From the NCBI GenBank assembly GCA_943846675.1, contig OX044357.1, positions 1,116,001-1,180,000 on the forward strand: a DNA stretch of 64,000 nucleotides. The letters run 5' to 3'. The position numbers and the translations under genes were made by a program. Positions 8,030 through 16,946 of this stretch are shown piece by piece. The number at the start of each line of letters is the position of its first letter. The stretch's first letter is position 1. This DNA comes from UBA987 sp002292105. Lineage in GTDB: Bacteria > Bacteroidota > Bacteroidia > NS11-12g > UBA9320. The notes under the pieces were generated by a model. The model was given only the letters and a program-made list of their open reading frames with translations, was not told the DNA's origin and did not search any database.

Positions 8030-9805
8030 CTACGAAACAGGTTGATTCTGAGCATTTTGAGTTTTGACCATTTCGGAAAACAGTCCGTTTTGAACCAACA
8101 ATTGGCTCGGAGCACCTTGTTCAACGATTCGCCCTTCATCCAAAACAAGGATAAAATCGGCATCTTCCACAGTCGAAACTCTATGAGAAATGAGCACAAC
8201 CGTTTTGTTTTTTCCAAAGGCTTTAAGGTTTTGTTTTATGCTTCGCTCTGTGTGTGTATCTACCGCAGAGAGCGAATCATCTAAGATCAGAATTTCTGGG
8301 TCACGAATTAATGCGCGAGCAATAGCTACACGCTGCTTTTGGCCACCGCTTAGCGTAATTCCTCGTTCACCCAGTACTGTATCCAGTTTATTGGTGAATC
8401 CTTGGATGTCGTCCCATACGTCGGTTAATTTGGTTATAGACTCAATATCGGATTCCGTTTTCTCCGTCTCCGAACCAAAAAGAATATTATCTCGTATTGA
8501 TTCAGAGAATAAAAATATGTCTTGTGGGACATAACCAAACAACGACCGATATGCAGGCAGACTTAAGTCGTTCACATTGTTGCCGTCAATGGAAATTGTA
8601 CCTTCATTCGGACTATATAACCGCATAAGTAAAGAAGCTAGTGTCGACTTGCCACTTCCTGTGGTACCAATAATGCCTATGGTTTGGCCTTTTTCGATTG
8701 TAAAATCTAGGTTTGACAGAACGGTCGTGTTGTCGTAGGAGAAAGAAACGTTTTTGAATTCAATGGCCTTGTCAAAATCAAAAGAGTCAATACCAATCCG
8801 ATTCTCCGGAGTTTCCTCTAAAAAGTGGTTGATTCGTTCTTGAGAAGCCGACGCACGTTGAATGATGCTTGTTACCCATCCTAACGAGGCAACAGGCCAA
8901 GTCAGCATATTCACATAGATCACATACTCGGCAATGTTTCCGAAAGAAAATGTACCGGCGATAACTTGTTTGCCTCCAAAGTAGATCGTGATAATGACAC
9001 TTAATCCGACCAACATCATCGTAAGTGGAAAGAACAAAGCGTTTACCTGAACCAGACGCATGTACTGACGTTTGTAATCGTCGCTTTGATTTTGGAACTT
9101 GTTTGTGAAATGATGTTCTGATGCAAATGACTTAAGCACTCTGATGCCTGAAAAGGATTCCTGAACGAAGGTCGTAATGCCAGATAATTTGGCTTGCAAC
9201 ACGCTGCTTCGCTTGTTTATAATTTCACTGACATAGTAAATTGAGACAGACAAAATGGGTAGCGGTATGAGTACATACAGGGTTATTGTAGGATTGATGG
9301 ATACCATCACAGAAATTACCAAAATAAACAAGGCAATTAGATTAATGGTATACATAACCGCAGGACCTAAATACATGCGCACCTGGCTTACATCTTCACT
9401 GATTCTGTTCATCAAATCACCTGTGTAGTTTTTGCTATAAAAAGACGCACCGAGCTTTTGATATTGCTCAAAAATCTCGTTTTTTAAATCGAACTCAATA
9501 TATCGAGACATCACAATAACGGTTTGACGCATGAAATACATAAATATGCCCTTTACAATTGCGCTAGCTAAAACTAGGCCACCAAAAAATAAGGCCATGG
9601 TCGATATTTCTTTTAGAATAACCTCTTGAGAAATGTTTAATACTTGGTACAACTTGACATTTGCAATCATACTATCGATTGCTGTACGCACTATAGGTGC
9701 AATCAAGATGGCAAAAATATTTGAACAGACGATGAAAAGCACACCTAACCCTAGGTAAACACTGTATTTCCGGAAGTATTTGTTTAAATAAAAAAGGGGT
9801 TTCAA
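8030..9805 (-). CDS. ABC exporter half-transporter (MsbA/MdlA-like), permease plus ATPase
   Basis: A 591-residue fused exporter: six transmembrane helices in about residues 15-320, then a nucleotide-binding domain. Visible motifs are Walker A GTTGSGKST (about 376-384), Q-loop YVPQDIFLF, signature LSGGQ (about 485) and Walker B ILILDD (about 505-510). The residue after Walker B is Asp rather than the usual catalytic Glu, as in MdlA-type or degenerate-site exporters. No partner half-transporter is adjacent, so it may homodimerise or pair with a distant gene. The family exports lipids, drugs or peptides; substrate unknown. It is divergent from the leucine dehydrogenase gene. Confidence 0.9.
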   Translation of the reverse strand: MKPLFYLNKYFRKYSVYLGLGVLFIVCSNIFAILIAPIVRTAIDSMIANVKLYQVLNISQEVILKEISTMALFFGGLVLASAIVKGIFMYFMRQTVIVMSRYIEFDLKNEIFEQYQKLGASFYSKNYTGDLMNRISEDVSQVRMYLGPAVMYTINLIALFILVISVMVSINPTITLYVLIPLPILSVSIYYVSEIINKRSSVLQAKLSGITTFVQESFSGIRVLKSFASEHHFTNKFQNQSDDYKRQYMRLVQVNALFFPLTMMLVGLSVIITIYFGGKQVIAGTFSFGNIAEYVIYVNMLTWPVASLGWVTSIIQRASASQERINHFLEETPENRIGIDSFDFDKAIEFKNVSFSYDNTTVLSNLDFTIEKGQTIGIIGTTGSGKSTLASLLMRLYSPNEGTISIDGNNVNDLSLPAYRSLFGYVPQDIFLFSESIRDNILFGSETEKTESDIESITKLTDVWDDIQGFTNKLDTVLGERGITLSGGQKQRVAIARALIRDPEILILDDSLSAVDTHTERSIKQNLKAFGKNKTVVLISHRVSTVEDADFILVLDEGRIVEQGAPSQLLVQNGLFSEMVKTQNAQNQPVS

Positions 9806-9886
9806 ATCCAGATGTTTTGAGTTAAAAAAAGCCTAATTTCGCAGCGGCAAATTTAAGCCGATATTCACAATCAAAAAGGACATTAT

Positions 9887-10987
9887 ATGACTGAGGTATC
9901 ACAAGTAAAAAACGCTCTATCTTCAAATTTGTTTTCACATCTTACCGAACACGACCACGAACAAATATTAGTATGTAATGATAACAATACTGGTTTAAAA
10001 GCCATTATTGCTATTCATAATACTGTTTTAGGTCCTGGATTAGGGGGTACACGGATGTGGAGTTACAATAATGAGTCAGAAGCGATGCGTGATGTTTTAC
10101 GATTAAGTCGGGGTATGACTTATAAAGCGAGTATTTCAGGGTTAAATCTTGGTGGCGCAAAAGCAGTTATCATAGGAGATTCGAAAACTCAGAAGAGTGA
10201 AGCATTAATGAGAAAGTTTGGACGCTTTGTTAACAACCTAGCAGGAAAGTACATTACTGCGGAAGACGTTGGAACAACCACCCAAGACATGGAATATGTA
10301 AACATGGAAACTGACAATGTAGTTGGTTTGCCTGAAAGTAGAGGCGGTGGAGGAGATCCATCACCGGTCACGGCATACGGTGTATATGTGGGGATGAAAT
10401 CTGCAGCGAAGAAACGTTGGGGAAGTGATAGCTTGTCTGGTAAAAAAGTGGCTGTTATGGGTATTGGTAAAGTAGGGATGCACCTTTTGGAATATATGCA
10501 CAAAGAGGGCGCAAAATTTTATGTTTCGGATATGAATGATGCGGCTTTAAAAGAAGCAGCTTCAAGATTCGGTGCGAGCATTGTTGCCAACGATGATATC
10601 TACGATACAGACGCTGAGATTTTTGCACCTTGTGCACTTGGCGGTATCATAAACACCGATACAATCAATCGATTAAAATGTGAAGTAATTGCTGGTGCAG
10701 CAAATAACCAGTTGGATAATGAAGATGTACACGGCGATATGCTTGTTAAAAAAGGTATCGTATATGCCCCTGATTTCTTAATCAACGCAGGTGGTTTGAT
10801 CAATGTGTATAGCGAGTGGACTGGATATAACCGAGAGAATGCACTTAGAGATACAGAACGCATATACGACACGTTAGATTCGATATTTAGGGTATCTGAA
10901 GAAACGGAGATGCACACACAAGCTGCAGCTACGCATTTAGCTCAAAAACGAATAACAGATATTATGCACGTTCAGTCTAAGATATAA
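9887..10987 (+). CDS. Leucine dehydrogenase-like Glu/Leu/Phe/Val dehydrogenase
   Basis: This 366-residue protein has the length and motifs of leucine dehydrogenases, which reversibly deaminate branched-chain amino acids to 2-oxoacids with NAD+. Seen: LGPGLGGTRMW, MTYKAS with the substrate-binding Lys80, LNLGGAKAVI with the catalytic Lys92, the Rossmann motif GIGKVG (about 192-197), and the late segment PDFLINAGGLINVYSEW. It stands alone, divergent from the ABC exporter and convergent with the sugar dehydratase, with a strong terminator between the latter two. In Flavobacteria such enzymes feed branched-chain fatty acid synthesis and amino-acid catabolism. Confidence 0.93.
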   Translation: MTEVSQVKNALSSNLFSHLTEHDHEQILVCNDNNTGLKAIIAIHNTVLGPGLGGTRMWSYNNESEAMRDVLRLSRGMTYKASISGLNLGGAKAVIIGDSKTQKSEALMRKFGRFVNNLAGKYITAEDVGTTTQDMEYVNMETDNVVGLPESRGGGGDPSPVTAYGVYVGMKSAAKKRWGSDSLSGKKVAVMGIGKVGMHLLEYMHKEGAKFYVSDMNDAALKEAASRFGASIVANDDIYDTDAEIFAPCALGGIINTDTINRLKCEVIAGAANNQLDNEDVHGDMLVKKGIVYAPDFLINAGGLINVYSEWTGYNRENALRDTERIYDTLDSIFRVSEETEMHTQAAATHLAQKRITDIMHVQSKI

Positions 10988-11002
10988 TTTAGACCATAAA
11001 GC

Positions 11003-11038
11003 AAAAAAAGTCTCCATGATTTCATGGAGACTTTTTTT
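11003..11038. terminator. Bidirectional intrinsic terminator
   Basis: A perfect 11-bp stem (11009-11019 paired with 11022-11032, AGTCTCCATGA / TCATGGAGACT) is flanked by an A-run on the left and a T-run on the right. It lies between convergent genes and can terminate both the leucine dehydrogenase and the sugar dehydratase transcripts. Confidence 0.92.
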
Positions 11039-11057
11039 ATGCAAGTTCTTTTATTGT

Positions 11058-12977
11058 TTACTCTATGGCCAATTCAGCTTTCTTGTCAAGCTCTTCGTAG
11101 ATAGAGTTGTTGCTTATAAACTCAGGAATCATTTCCTTCATACTGGTAACAATTAACCTGTTGGTTAATTTGTCTTTGTTTTTTCGCATTCCCTCAATGA
11201 CCTCTTCAATTTCATTGAAATCAGACTTGTGCACCTTGGCCACCATGATTTTCGGATGGTGTGTGCCAATGGTCTGTTCTTTTTGGTTTAGCAATTCTTC
11301 TGTAAGCTTCTCTCCGGGTCTTAAACCAGTAAATACGATTTCAATGTCCTTGCCTTCTTGGAACCCAGAAAGTTTTATCATTTTCCTGGCCAAATCAACG
11401 ATTCGAACAGATTGACCCATGTCAAAAATATAAATCTCACCACCGTTACCCATTGAGCCAGCTTCCAGAACCAATTGACACGCTTCTGGAATGGTCATAA
11501 AATAACGTGTAATGTCAGGATGTGTTACGGTTATCGGCCCACCGTCTTCAATTTGTTGTTTGAATCTTGGTATTACCGATCCGTTTGATCCCAATACATT
11601 GCCAAATCGAGTGGTGATGAATTTTGTATGGGTGTTGTGTTTAATGTCAAGAATATTATTGAGAGACTGCACATATATTTCAGCCATCCGTTTGCTTGCG
11701 CCCATAATATTTGTTGGGTTAACAGCCTTGTCGGTAGATACAAAAACGAACTTCTCAGCATTATATTCAACGGCCATATTGGCCAATATACGTGTACCAA
11801 ATACGTTAGTGTTAACCGCTTCATACGGGTTGTCTTCCATCAACGGTACGTGCTTATAAGCAGCAGCATGAAATATAATATCTGGCTTAAATGCTTTAAA
11901 TAACATACGCATTCTGCCTTCGTTGGCCACATCACCAATCATCACTTCAACATTTGGTTTGTTGATTTTATACTCTAACTCATACAGCGGTGTTTCAGCT
12001 TGGTCTAATAATACCAGATACTTTGGGTTGTATTCTTTACACTGCTGCGCAATTTCACTTCCAATGGATCCAGCTGCTCCTGTTACAAAAACTACTTTGC
12101 CTTTAAGTGCATTGCGTATGTTTTTATTTTCAAGATCTATGGGTTCTCGTCCTAAGAGGTCGGATACGTTTACGTTCTTGATTTGATTAAATGTAAACTC
12201 ACCATTAATCCATTTGTCGATAGGAGGAACATTCTTAATCACCAAGTTGTGCTGCAGCCCCATTTCAATCACTTTTTTCTTCTTATAGCCAGCTATTTCA
12301 GGAATCGCGATAATCAATTCTTTCGGTTGAAATTTCTCTATGACAAAATCAAATTTTTTATTGAAGTTATAAATACTTACGCCTTCCGCCGACTTGCCTG
12401 ATAATTGACGGTTATCGTCTAAGAATGCCACCACTCTGAATTGAGAAGACATGTCCGCTTCTATAGACCGCTTGGCCATCAAACCGGTATGCCCCGCACC
12501 ATAGATAATGATGTTTTGTATGTTGTTATGTTGAATTCTATTAAATCTTCGATATATAAGCTTATATCCAATCCGCAAACTTGTTAGGGCAACCAAACAT
12601 ATAAGGTAGTCCATGATAATGATGGACCTTCTGGCCACAATTAATAAGTCATGTTGCGATTGCATATAACGTCTAATAATCACAAAAGCGAACGTGCTTA
12701 TGGTCATCGCAATGAAAATACGTGTTGCATCTTGAATACTTGTGTACTTAACAATGCCTTTGTATGACCTGGTCACTACAATTGCCAACGCTTTTAAAAG
12801 CAACATCATCATGAGCGGCATTAAAAGCTCATCCATGGTGAATGTTTCGAATTGTAGATTTCGGATTATGGAGTAAGAAAAAACAAATGATATAGCAACA
12901 ACTACTAGGTCTATATTGAACACAACCCACCTAGGCGTGTGGCGGATAAAGATCCTCCGTAAATAGTCAAAAATCAT
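11058..12977 (-). CDS. Membrane-bound nucleotide-sugar 4,6-dehydratase (PglF/CapD-type)
   Basis: A 639-residue polysaccharide biosynthesis protein. The N-terminus has about four transmembrane helices (residues 15-140), followed by a Rossmann-like domain (GAGHTG, about 158-163) and a C-terminal SDR domain with GAAGSIGSE (about 296-304). The catalytic region STDKAVNPTNIMGASKR has Met where most SDR enzymes have Tyr, characteristic of PglF/WbpM/FlaA1-type UDP-GlcNAc 4,6-dehydratases. These start the synthesis of deoxyaminosugars for surface polysaccharides or glycans. It is a single-gene unit with a TAnnTTTG box 23 bases upstream of its start codon. The sugar-transferase operon at 38867-42152 may act in the same surface-glycan pathway. 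Confidence 0.92.
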   Translation of the reverse strand: MIFDYLRRIFIRHTPRWVVFNIDLVVVAISFVFSYSIIRNLQFETFTMDELLMPLMMMLLLKALAIVVTRSYKGIVKYTSIQDATRIFIAMTISTFAFVIIRRYMQSQHDLLIVARRSIIIMDYLICLVALTSLRIGYKLIYRRFNRIQHNNIQNIIIYGAGHTGLMAKRSIEADMSSQFRVVAFLDDNRQLSGKSAEGVSIYNFNKKFDFVIEKFQPKELIIAIPEIAGYKKKKVIEMGLQHNLVIKNVPPIDKWINGEFTFNQIKNVNVSDLLGREPIDLENKNIRNALKGKVVFVTGAAGSIGSEIAQQCKEYNPKYLVLLDQAETPLYELEYKINKPNVEVMIGDVANEGRMRMLFKAFKPDIIFHAAAYKHVPLMEDNPYEAVNTNVFGTRILANMAVEYNAEKFVFVSTDKAVNPTNIMGASKRMAEIYVQSLNNILDIKHNTHTKFITTRFGNVLGSNGSVIPRFKQQIEDGGPITVTHPDITRYFMTIPEACQLVLEAGSMGNGGEIYIFDMGQSVRIVDLARKMIKLSGFQEGKDIEIVFTGLRPGEKLTEELLNQKEQTIGTHHPKIMVAKVHKSDFNEIEEVIEGMRKNKDKLTNRLIVTSMKEMIPEFISNNSIYEELDKKAELAIE

Positions 12978-12999
12978 CTCAGTGTTGTTTTAGTCTTGA

Positions 13000-13007
13000 C
13001 AAAAATA
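13000..13007 (-). promoter_or_regulatory. Bacteroidota -7 promoter box for the sugar dehydratase gene
   Basis: TATTTTTG on the minus strand matches the Bacteroidota consensus TAnnTTTG, 23 bases upstream of the ATG at 12977. No good TTG -33 element is visible at the expected spacing. Confidence 0.45.
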
Positions 13008-13128
13008 TATGAATTATTTCGTAATGACCCTAATTTGAAGGTATGATAATGTTAATAACAGGTAATAATGTGCACTTTTAATCCACAAAATAAATCGTTG
13101 AATTGGCGTGTAATAGTCAGGTTTGCAG

Positions 13129-16100
13129 TTATTTGACTACGGTCACTGTTCCTTTGCGGTGGTGTACGGATCTGTCCCATCCGGTATACCTAATTTTGTA
13201 GATGTATACCGTGTTTGAGGCTTGTTTTTCCTGATAAAATCCGTCCCAGTCCGATTTTACGTTATTTGAGTCATATACTTTTTCACCCCACCGATTGTAT
13301 ACCTGAACCTCATATTCTTTGACAAAGACAGGTACAATACCCCATAATTCATTTAGGTTGTCGCCGTTTGGCGTGAACGCATTTGGAACATGCAAAAGCG
13401 GTGGTTGAATGAGGTAAATTTTGTTTGATTGACTTTCTGCATCGTATCCGCCGCCATTCTCCATTCCTGTTACGCGATACCAATATCCGCCCCAACAATA
13501 ATTAAACGATGTGTCTTTATAATATCTATCATCATAGGCGGTGGCAACAATCGGGCGCAACGACCCTGTGTCAACGCTTCTTGACAAGACGTATTCATTT
13601 ACACCTGCGGGCCAATCTTTATACTCGTTCCACCATAGTTGATGTTCAAACGGCTCACTAATGCCTTCTAAAACAATTGTACAGCCAATGTTACTGTGCT
13701 TACTGCGGTGGCCGCAATTGTCATTGACAACGATGGCATAGCAGTACGATTGATTGTTTACGTCTACGTTCTTGTCTATAAAGAAAGTGTCGTACAATTC
13801 ATACGTAGATGCATAATATTCAAACACTTCTTTGTTGTCATTTTTCTTTCGGTAAATGTCGTAATAGCCAAAATCCGTTTCGTTACTGTGCAACCAATGA
13901 ACGCTTACTTCGTTGTCGTCTGTCACCGTTGCTGTTACAACGTAGGTTACCTCAATAGGGAATTCAAATTCTTTTGTTGTCGATACGATGTAACTCTTGT
14001 CTCCGTCTTTGTCGCATAAATTGGTTACAACCAAAAAGTATTCGTAGTTCGTTCGTTTTGGATTTGTAACGTCATTATCTGTATAGCTAGCCCCATTTAT
14101 GGTTTTGTATTCACCCAGAACAGATGTGTCGCCACTTGGGGATACTTTATATAAGGTAGTATGACTGAAGTATTTTGAGTACGGAATCGGATCCCAATTC
14201 AATTTGACCGCATCATCGCCAATAAAATTAAGACAAATAGTCTTAGGTGGGTCAAGTACTGGTGGTGGGGTAATCACAAATCGAATGGTGGCTTGACTAT
14301 CCAATACGCCCGGACATCCTTGATCAATTACATAGACCAACATTTCGAGTGTGTCGCCCACATCGTCACAACCTGCGGTGACCTTTATGTTTTGTGTCCA
14401 ATTCTCAAGTGCTTTAGAATATGGCTTGTATGCCACCATATTTGGCACAGTAGGAACGTCGGGTGTAACTGTTACAAAAAGACTATCATCATCCGGATCA
14501 AATATGCTATACAAAAATGAAAAAGTATCTAAGGCGCCAAAGGTGAAAAGCGTATCAGTTAATTGAGGCTTTCGATTTAAATTACCAAAGGCAATCTTGA
14601 ATGCAGCGTTACTACATCGTGGACTTACGTTTTTCTCGGCATAAGCACCAGTTGTGGTTGGAAAGTCGCTAATGGCATGTTGCCAATTTGTTTCAGGGCA
14701 ACTTGCACAGACAGATTGGTATATCACACCTTTTTTATCAAAACGGCTTGTACCACCATCCACGTGATCGTTAGTCTGACTGCCACCAAAGTAGGTTCCA
14801 TACAAAAGTTCTTTAGCATTTTTGGATAACACCATTAAGTAGAAATCACTGCCATCTGTGGTTTTTTGGTAAGCGTCAGGAGTAATAGGCAGGTTGGATG
14901 TACTACTAAAAGATTTTGTGCTGGTTTCTCCTCCCCAACCCGACACAAATATTTTTCGACATTCATCTACCAAAAAGGCGTTGATTGTTATGTCAGGAGA
15001 TGTTTTGCCAGTACCGAAAACAGTCGAAAACTCTACCTTGTCTAATGCGTCATCAAACTTTGTGATGAACTGCCCGCTGCCTGGATCACTGTAAACATTT
15101 CCAGAGACAGGCATTTGACCCATGCTCTGTCCGACAACGTAAATCTTATTTTCAAAATCAATGTCTAACGAGAAAATCTGATCATACTTACTCGTTCCCC
15201 AATAACCAATTTTGGTTAAACTAAAGTTGGCTGGATTTAACATCGCTATAAAACCATCAGAAATTCCGCCTTTGGCTCTTGTGCCTATTTGTGCAGTTGC
15301 TTTAGGTAAATTGTCGCTTTTTGTTCCTCCAGATGCATATACGATGCCACTCGAATCAAGATCCACGGTGTACAGGGCATCGCCATCTGTCCCACCCAAA
15401 TAGGTGCCCCATAACATCTCAGAAAGGTCGGGATTCATCATAATAAACAACCCATCTTGTCGGCCATTACGCTGTGATTGGAAAGCATTTTTTAATGGGA
15501 AGTCATCTGAACTCGTACAGGTAGATGCATAGATGATGTCATTGGAATCAACAATAACCTCGCCTCTATGGTTGTCTGCATAAAAGAAGTTTAAAACGGG
15601 TTCTTCGTTTTGACCATCAACGTCACTTCCGCCCAAAAATGTAGAACCAATTAGTGCTGTTCCACCTGCATTGAATTTGGTAAAAATGATGTCGCTTATC
15701 CCGTTGTTGAATTTTTGAAAAGCGGATAATGAAGTAGGGTAGTTGAGTGAATACGTTGTGCCGAAAACAATCAAGTTGGAATTCTTGTCTACAACGATAC
15801 TATGTGGGTACTCATTATGTGCACCGCCAATGTACGTGGCATATATCAAAGTGCTCCCGTCAGGACTATACTTGCTCAATGTAATGTCACACGGAAACAT
15901 ATAACCACCGAATCTATCTTTGCTGGATCCGCCTCCATACGTCCTACTAAATGCCCCTGGAGTTGTGGGGTAAAATCCGTTACGGTTGAAATCGTAATCC
16001 GGTGCTGTAGCAATACCTCCTGAGTATAAGCTTCCTGCCGAATCGTACGTTGCGGTAAAACCAAAATTATCTACACTGTTGCCTGCATAGGTCGCAAAAA

Positions 16101-16857
16101 CGACTTCTGGATCAATAATGATATTGTCTAATTGCGAAGTGTTCAATACCTCAAATTTGATTAAGCCATTGACGATTTTATACTGGACCGAAACTTCATT
16201 TTTTTCAGAACCGTCAATTGTGAAACTTACGGGTATATGGTCAACCAAATTGCCAAGGCTTGTGCTAATTTTCAGGGAATCAGCAAAAACCTGCACACTA
16301 TCCACGTCATTGTATCTCAAACGAATGTCGTTTAGGTTTCCACCCGATTTTACATGAAAGTCATATTTCAATCCAGTGCCTTTGCCATGCACGATTAAGT
16401 CGATGTTGTCATACAGATTTACATAACGCACAACACCAAAATCCCGCACGTTTGAAGCCCAAGAAGACTTATCGTCACCATGGAAATAGTTGAGATAATA
16501 ATTACTTACCATCTCTCCTTGTGGTTTTACATCACTGTTTGCTCCGACAAACTCCAACTCAAAATGATGATAGTTTACAGTAATTGGTTTCTCGGCTGAT
16601 TTGAAAAGTCTTTTTTCAGCGTGATGTGGGTGATCCACGACCTTTGCCCAGGCACGTGCATCGTATTGTAGAATTGAAATACTTTGATTCTTTAGGTAGA
16701 TGACCGCTCCATTCGTTTGTTTTTTAAAACGAACTTCTGGATTCCATTGCCCTTTATTTTCTGTAAGGTATCGTTGCCCGAAAACGCTTTGGGGAAAGCA
16801 AAGTAGGACTACCGTCCACAATGCAAGGTGCACTATTCCATTTAGAACTATTTTCAA
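13129..16857 (-). CDS. T9SS type B sorted surface protein with DUF7948 and SBBP propeller repeats
   Basis: A 1242-residue secreted protein. Domain order: signal peptide (1-27); a DUF7948-like region beginning LTENKGQWNPEVRFKK (about 30-250); beta-propeller SBBP repeats (about 255-760; recurring YATYIGG, GSTFLGGSD, GTYLGGTDGD, GTYFGGSQ); an Ig-like region; fibronectin-III domains (about 880-1140); and a C-terminal gliding-motility-associated sorting domain (about 1155-1242; VPNAFTPNGDNLNELW, VYNRWGEKVYDS, DWDGFY). The last is the type B signal for export by the type IX secretion system and cell-surface attachment. The start ATG follows a TAnnTTTG box by about 11 bases. Specific function is unknown; such proteins are often large adhesins. 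Confidence 0.92.
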   Translation of the reverse strand: MKIVLNGIVHLALWTVVLLCFPQSVFGQRYLTENKGQWNPEVRFKKQTNGAVIYLKNQSISILQYDARAWAKVVDHPHHAEKRLFKSAEKPITVNYHHFELEFVGANSDVKPQGEMVSNYYLNYFHGDDKSSWASNVRDFGVVRYVNLYDNIDLIVHGKGTGLKYDFHVKSGGNLNDIRLRYNDVDSVQVFADSLKISTSLGNLVDHIPVSFTIDGSEKNEVSVQYKIVNGLIKFEVLNTSQLDNIIIDPEVVFATYAGNSVDNFGFTATYDSAGSLYSGGIATAPDYDFNRNGFYPTTPGAFSRTYGGGSSKDRFGGYMFPCDITLSKYSPDGSTLIYATYIGGAHNEYPHSIVVDKNSNLIVFGTTYSLNYPTSLSAFQKFNNGISDIIFTKFNAGGTALIGSTFLGGSDVDGQNEEPVLNFFYADNHRGEVIVDSNDIIYASTCTSSDDFPLKNAFQSQRNGRQDGLFIMMNPDLSEMLWGTYLGGTDGDALYTVDLDSSGIVYASGGTKSDNLPKATAQIGTRAKGGISDGFIAMLNPANFSLTKIGYWGTSKYDQIFSLDIDFENKIYVVGQSMGQMPVSGNVYSDPGSGQFITKFDDALDKVEFSTVFGTGKTSPDITINAFLVDECRKIFVSGWGGETSTKSFSSTSNLPITPDAYQKTTDGSDFYLMVLSKNAKELLYGTYFGGSQTNDHVDGGTSRFDKKGVIYQSVCASCPETNWQHAISDFPTTTGAYAEKNVSPRCSNAAFKIAFGNLNRKPQLTDTLFTFGALDTFSFLYSIFDPDDDSLFVTVTPDVPTVPNMVAYKPYSKALENWTQNIKVTAGCDDVGDTLEMLVYVIDQGCPGVLDSQATIRFVITPPPVLDPPKTICLNFIGDDAVKLNWDPIPYSKYFSHTTLYKVSPSGDTSVLGEYKTINGASYTDNDVTNPKRTNYEYFLVVTNLCDKDGDKSYIVSTTKEFEFPIEVTYVVTATVTDDNEVSVHWLHSNETDFGYYDIYRKKNDNKEVFEYYASTYELYDTFFIDKNVDVNNQSYCYAIVVNDNCGHRSKHSNIGCTIVLEGISEPFEHQLWWNEYKDWPAGVNEYVLSRSVDTGSLRPIVATAYDDRYYKDTSFNYCWGGYWYRVTGMENGGGYDAESQSNKIYLIQPPLLHVPNAFTPNGDNLNELWGIVPVFVKEYEVQVYNRWGEKVYDSNNVKSDWDGFYQEKQASNTVYIYKIRYTGWDRSVHHRKGTVTVVK

Positions 16858-16868
16858 ACCTAGTTTAT

Positions 16869-16876
16869 CAAAGATA
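16869..16876 (-). promoter_or_regulatory. Bacteroidota -7 promoter box, T9SS protein gene
   Basis: TATCTTTG on the minus strand exactly fits TAnnTTTG and lies 11 bases upstream of the ATG at 16857, so the mRNA leader would be only a few bases long. The -33 element is not convincing. Confidence 0.5.
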
Positions 16877-16946
16877 ACGTAAGCCCTGCTAACGAACTTA
16901 CATGGTCTAATAATATGACGAATAAGTGAGCGGTTTCGTTGCCTCG

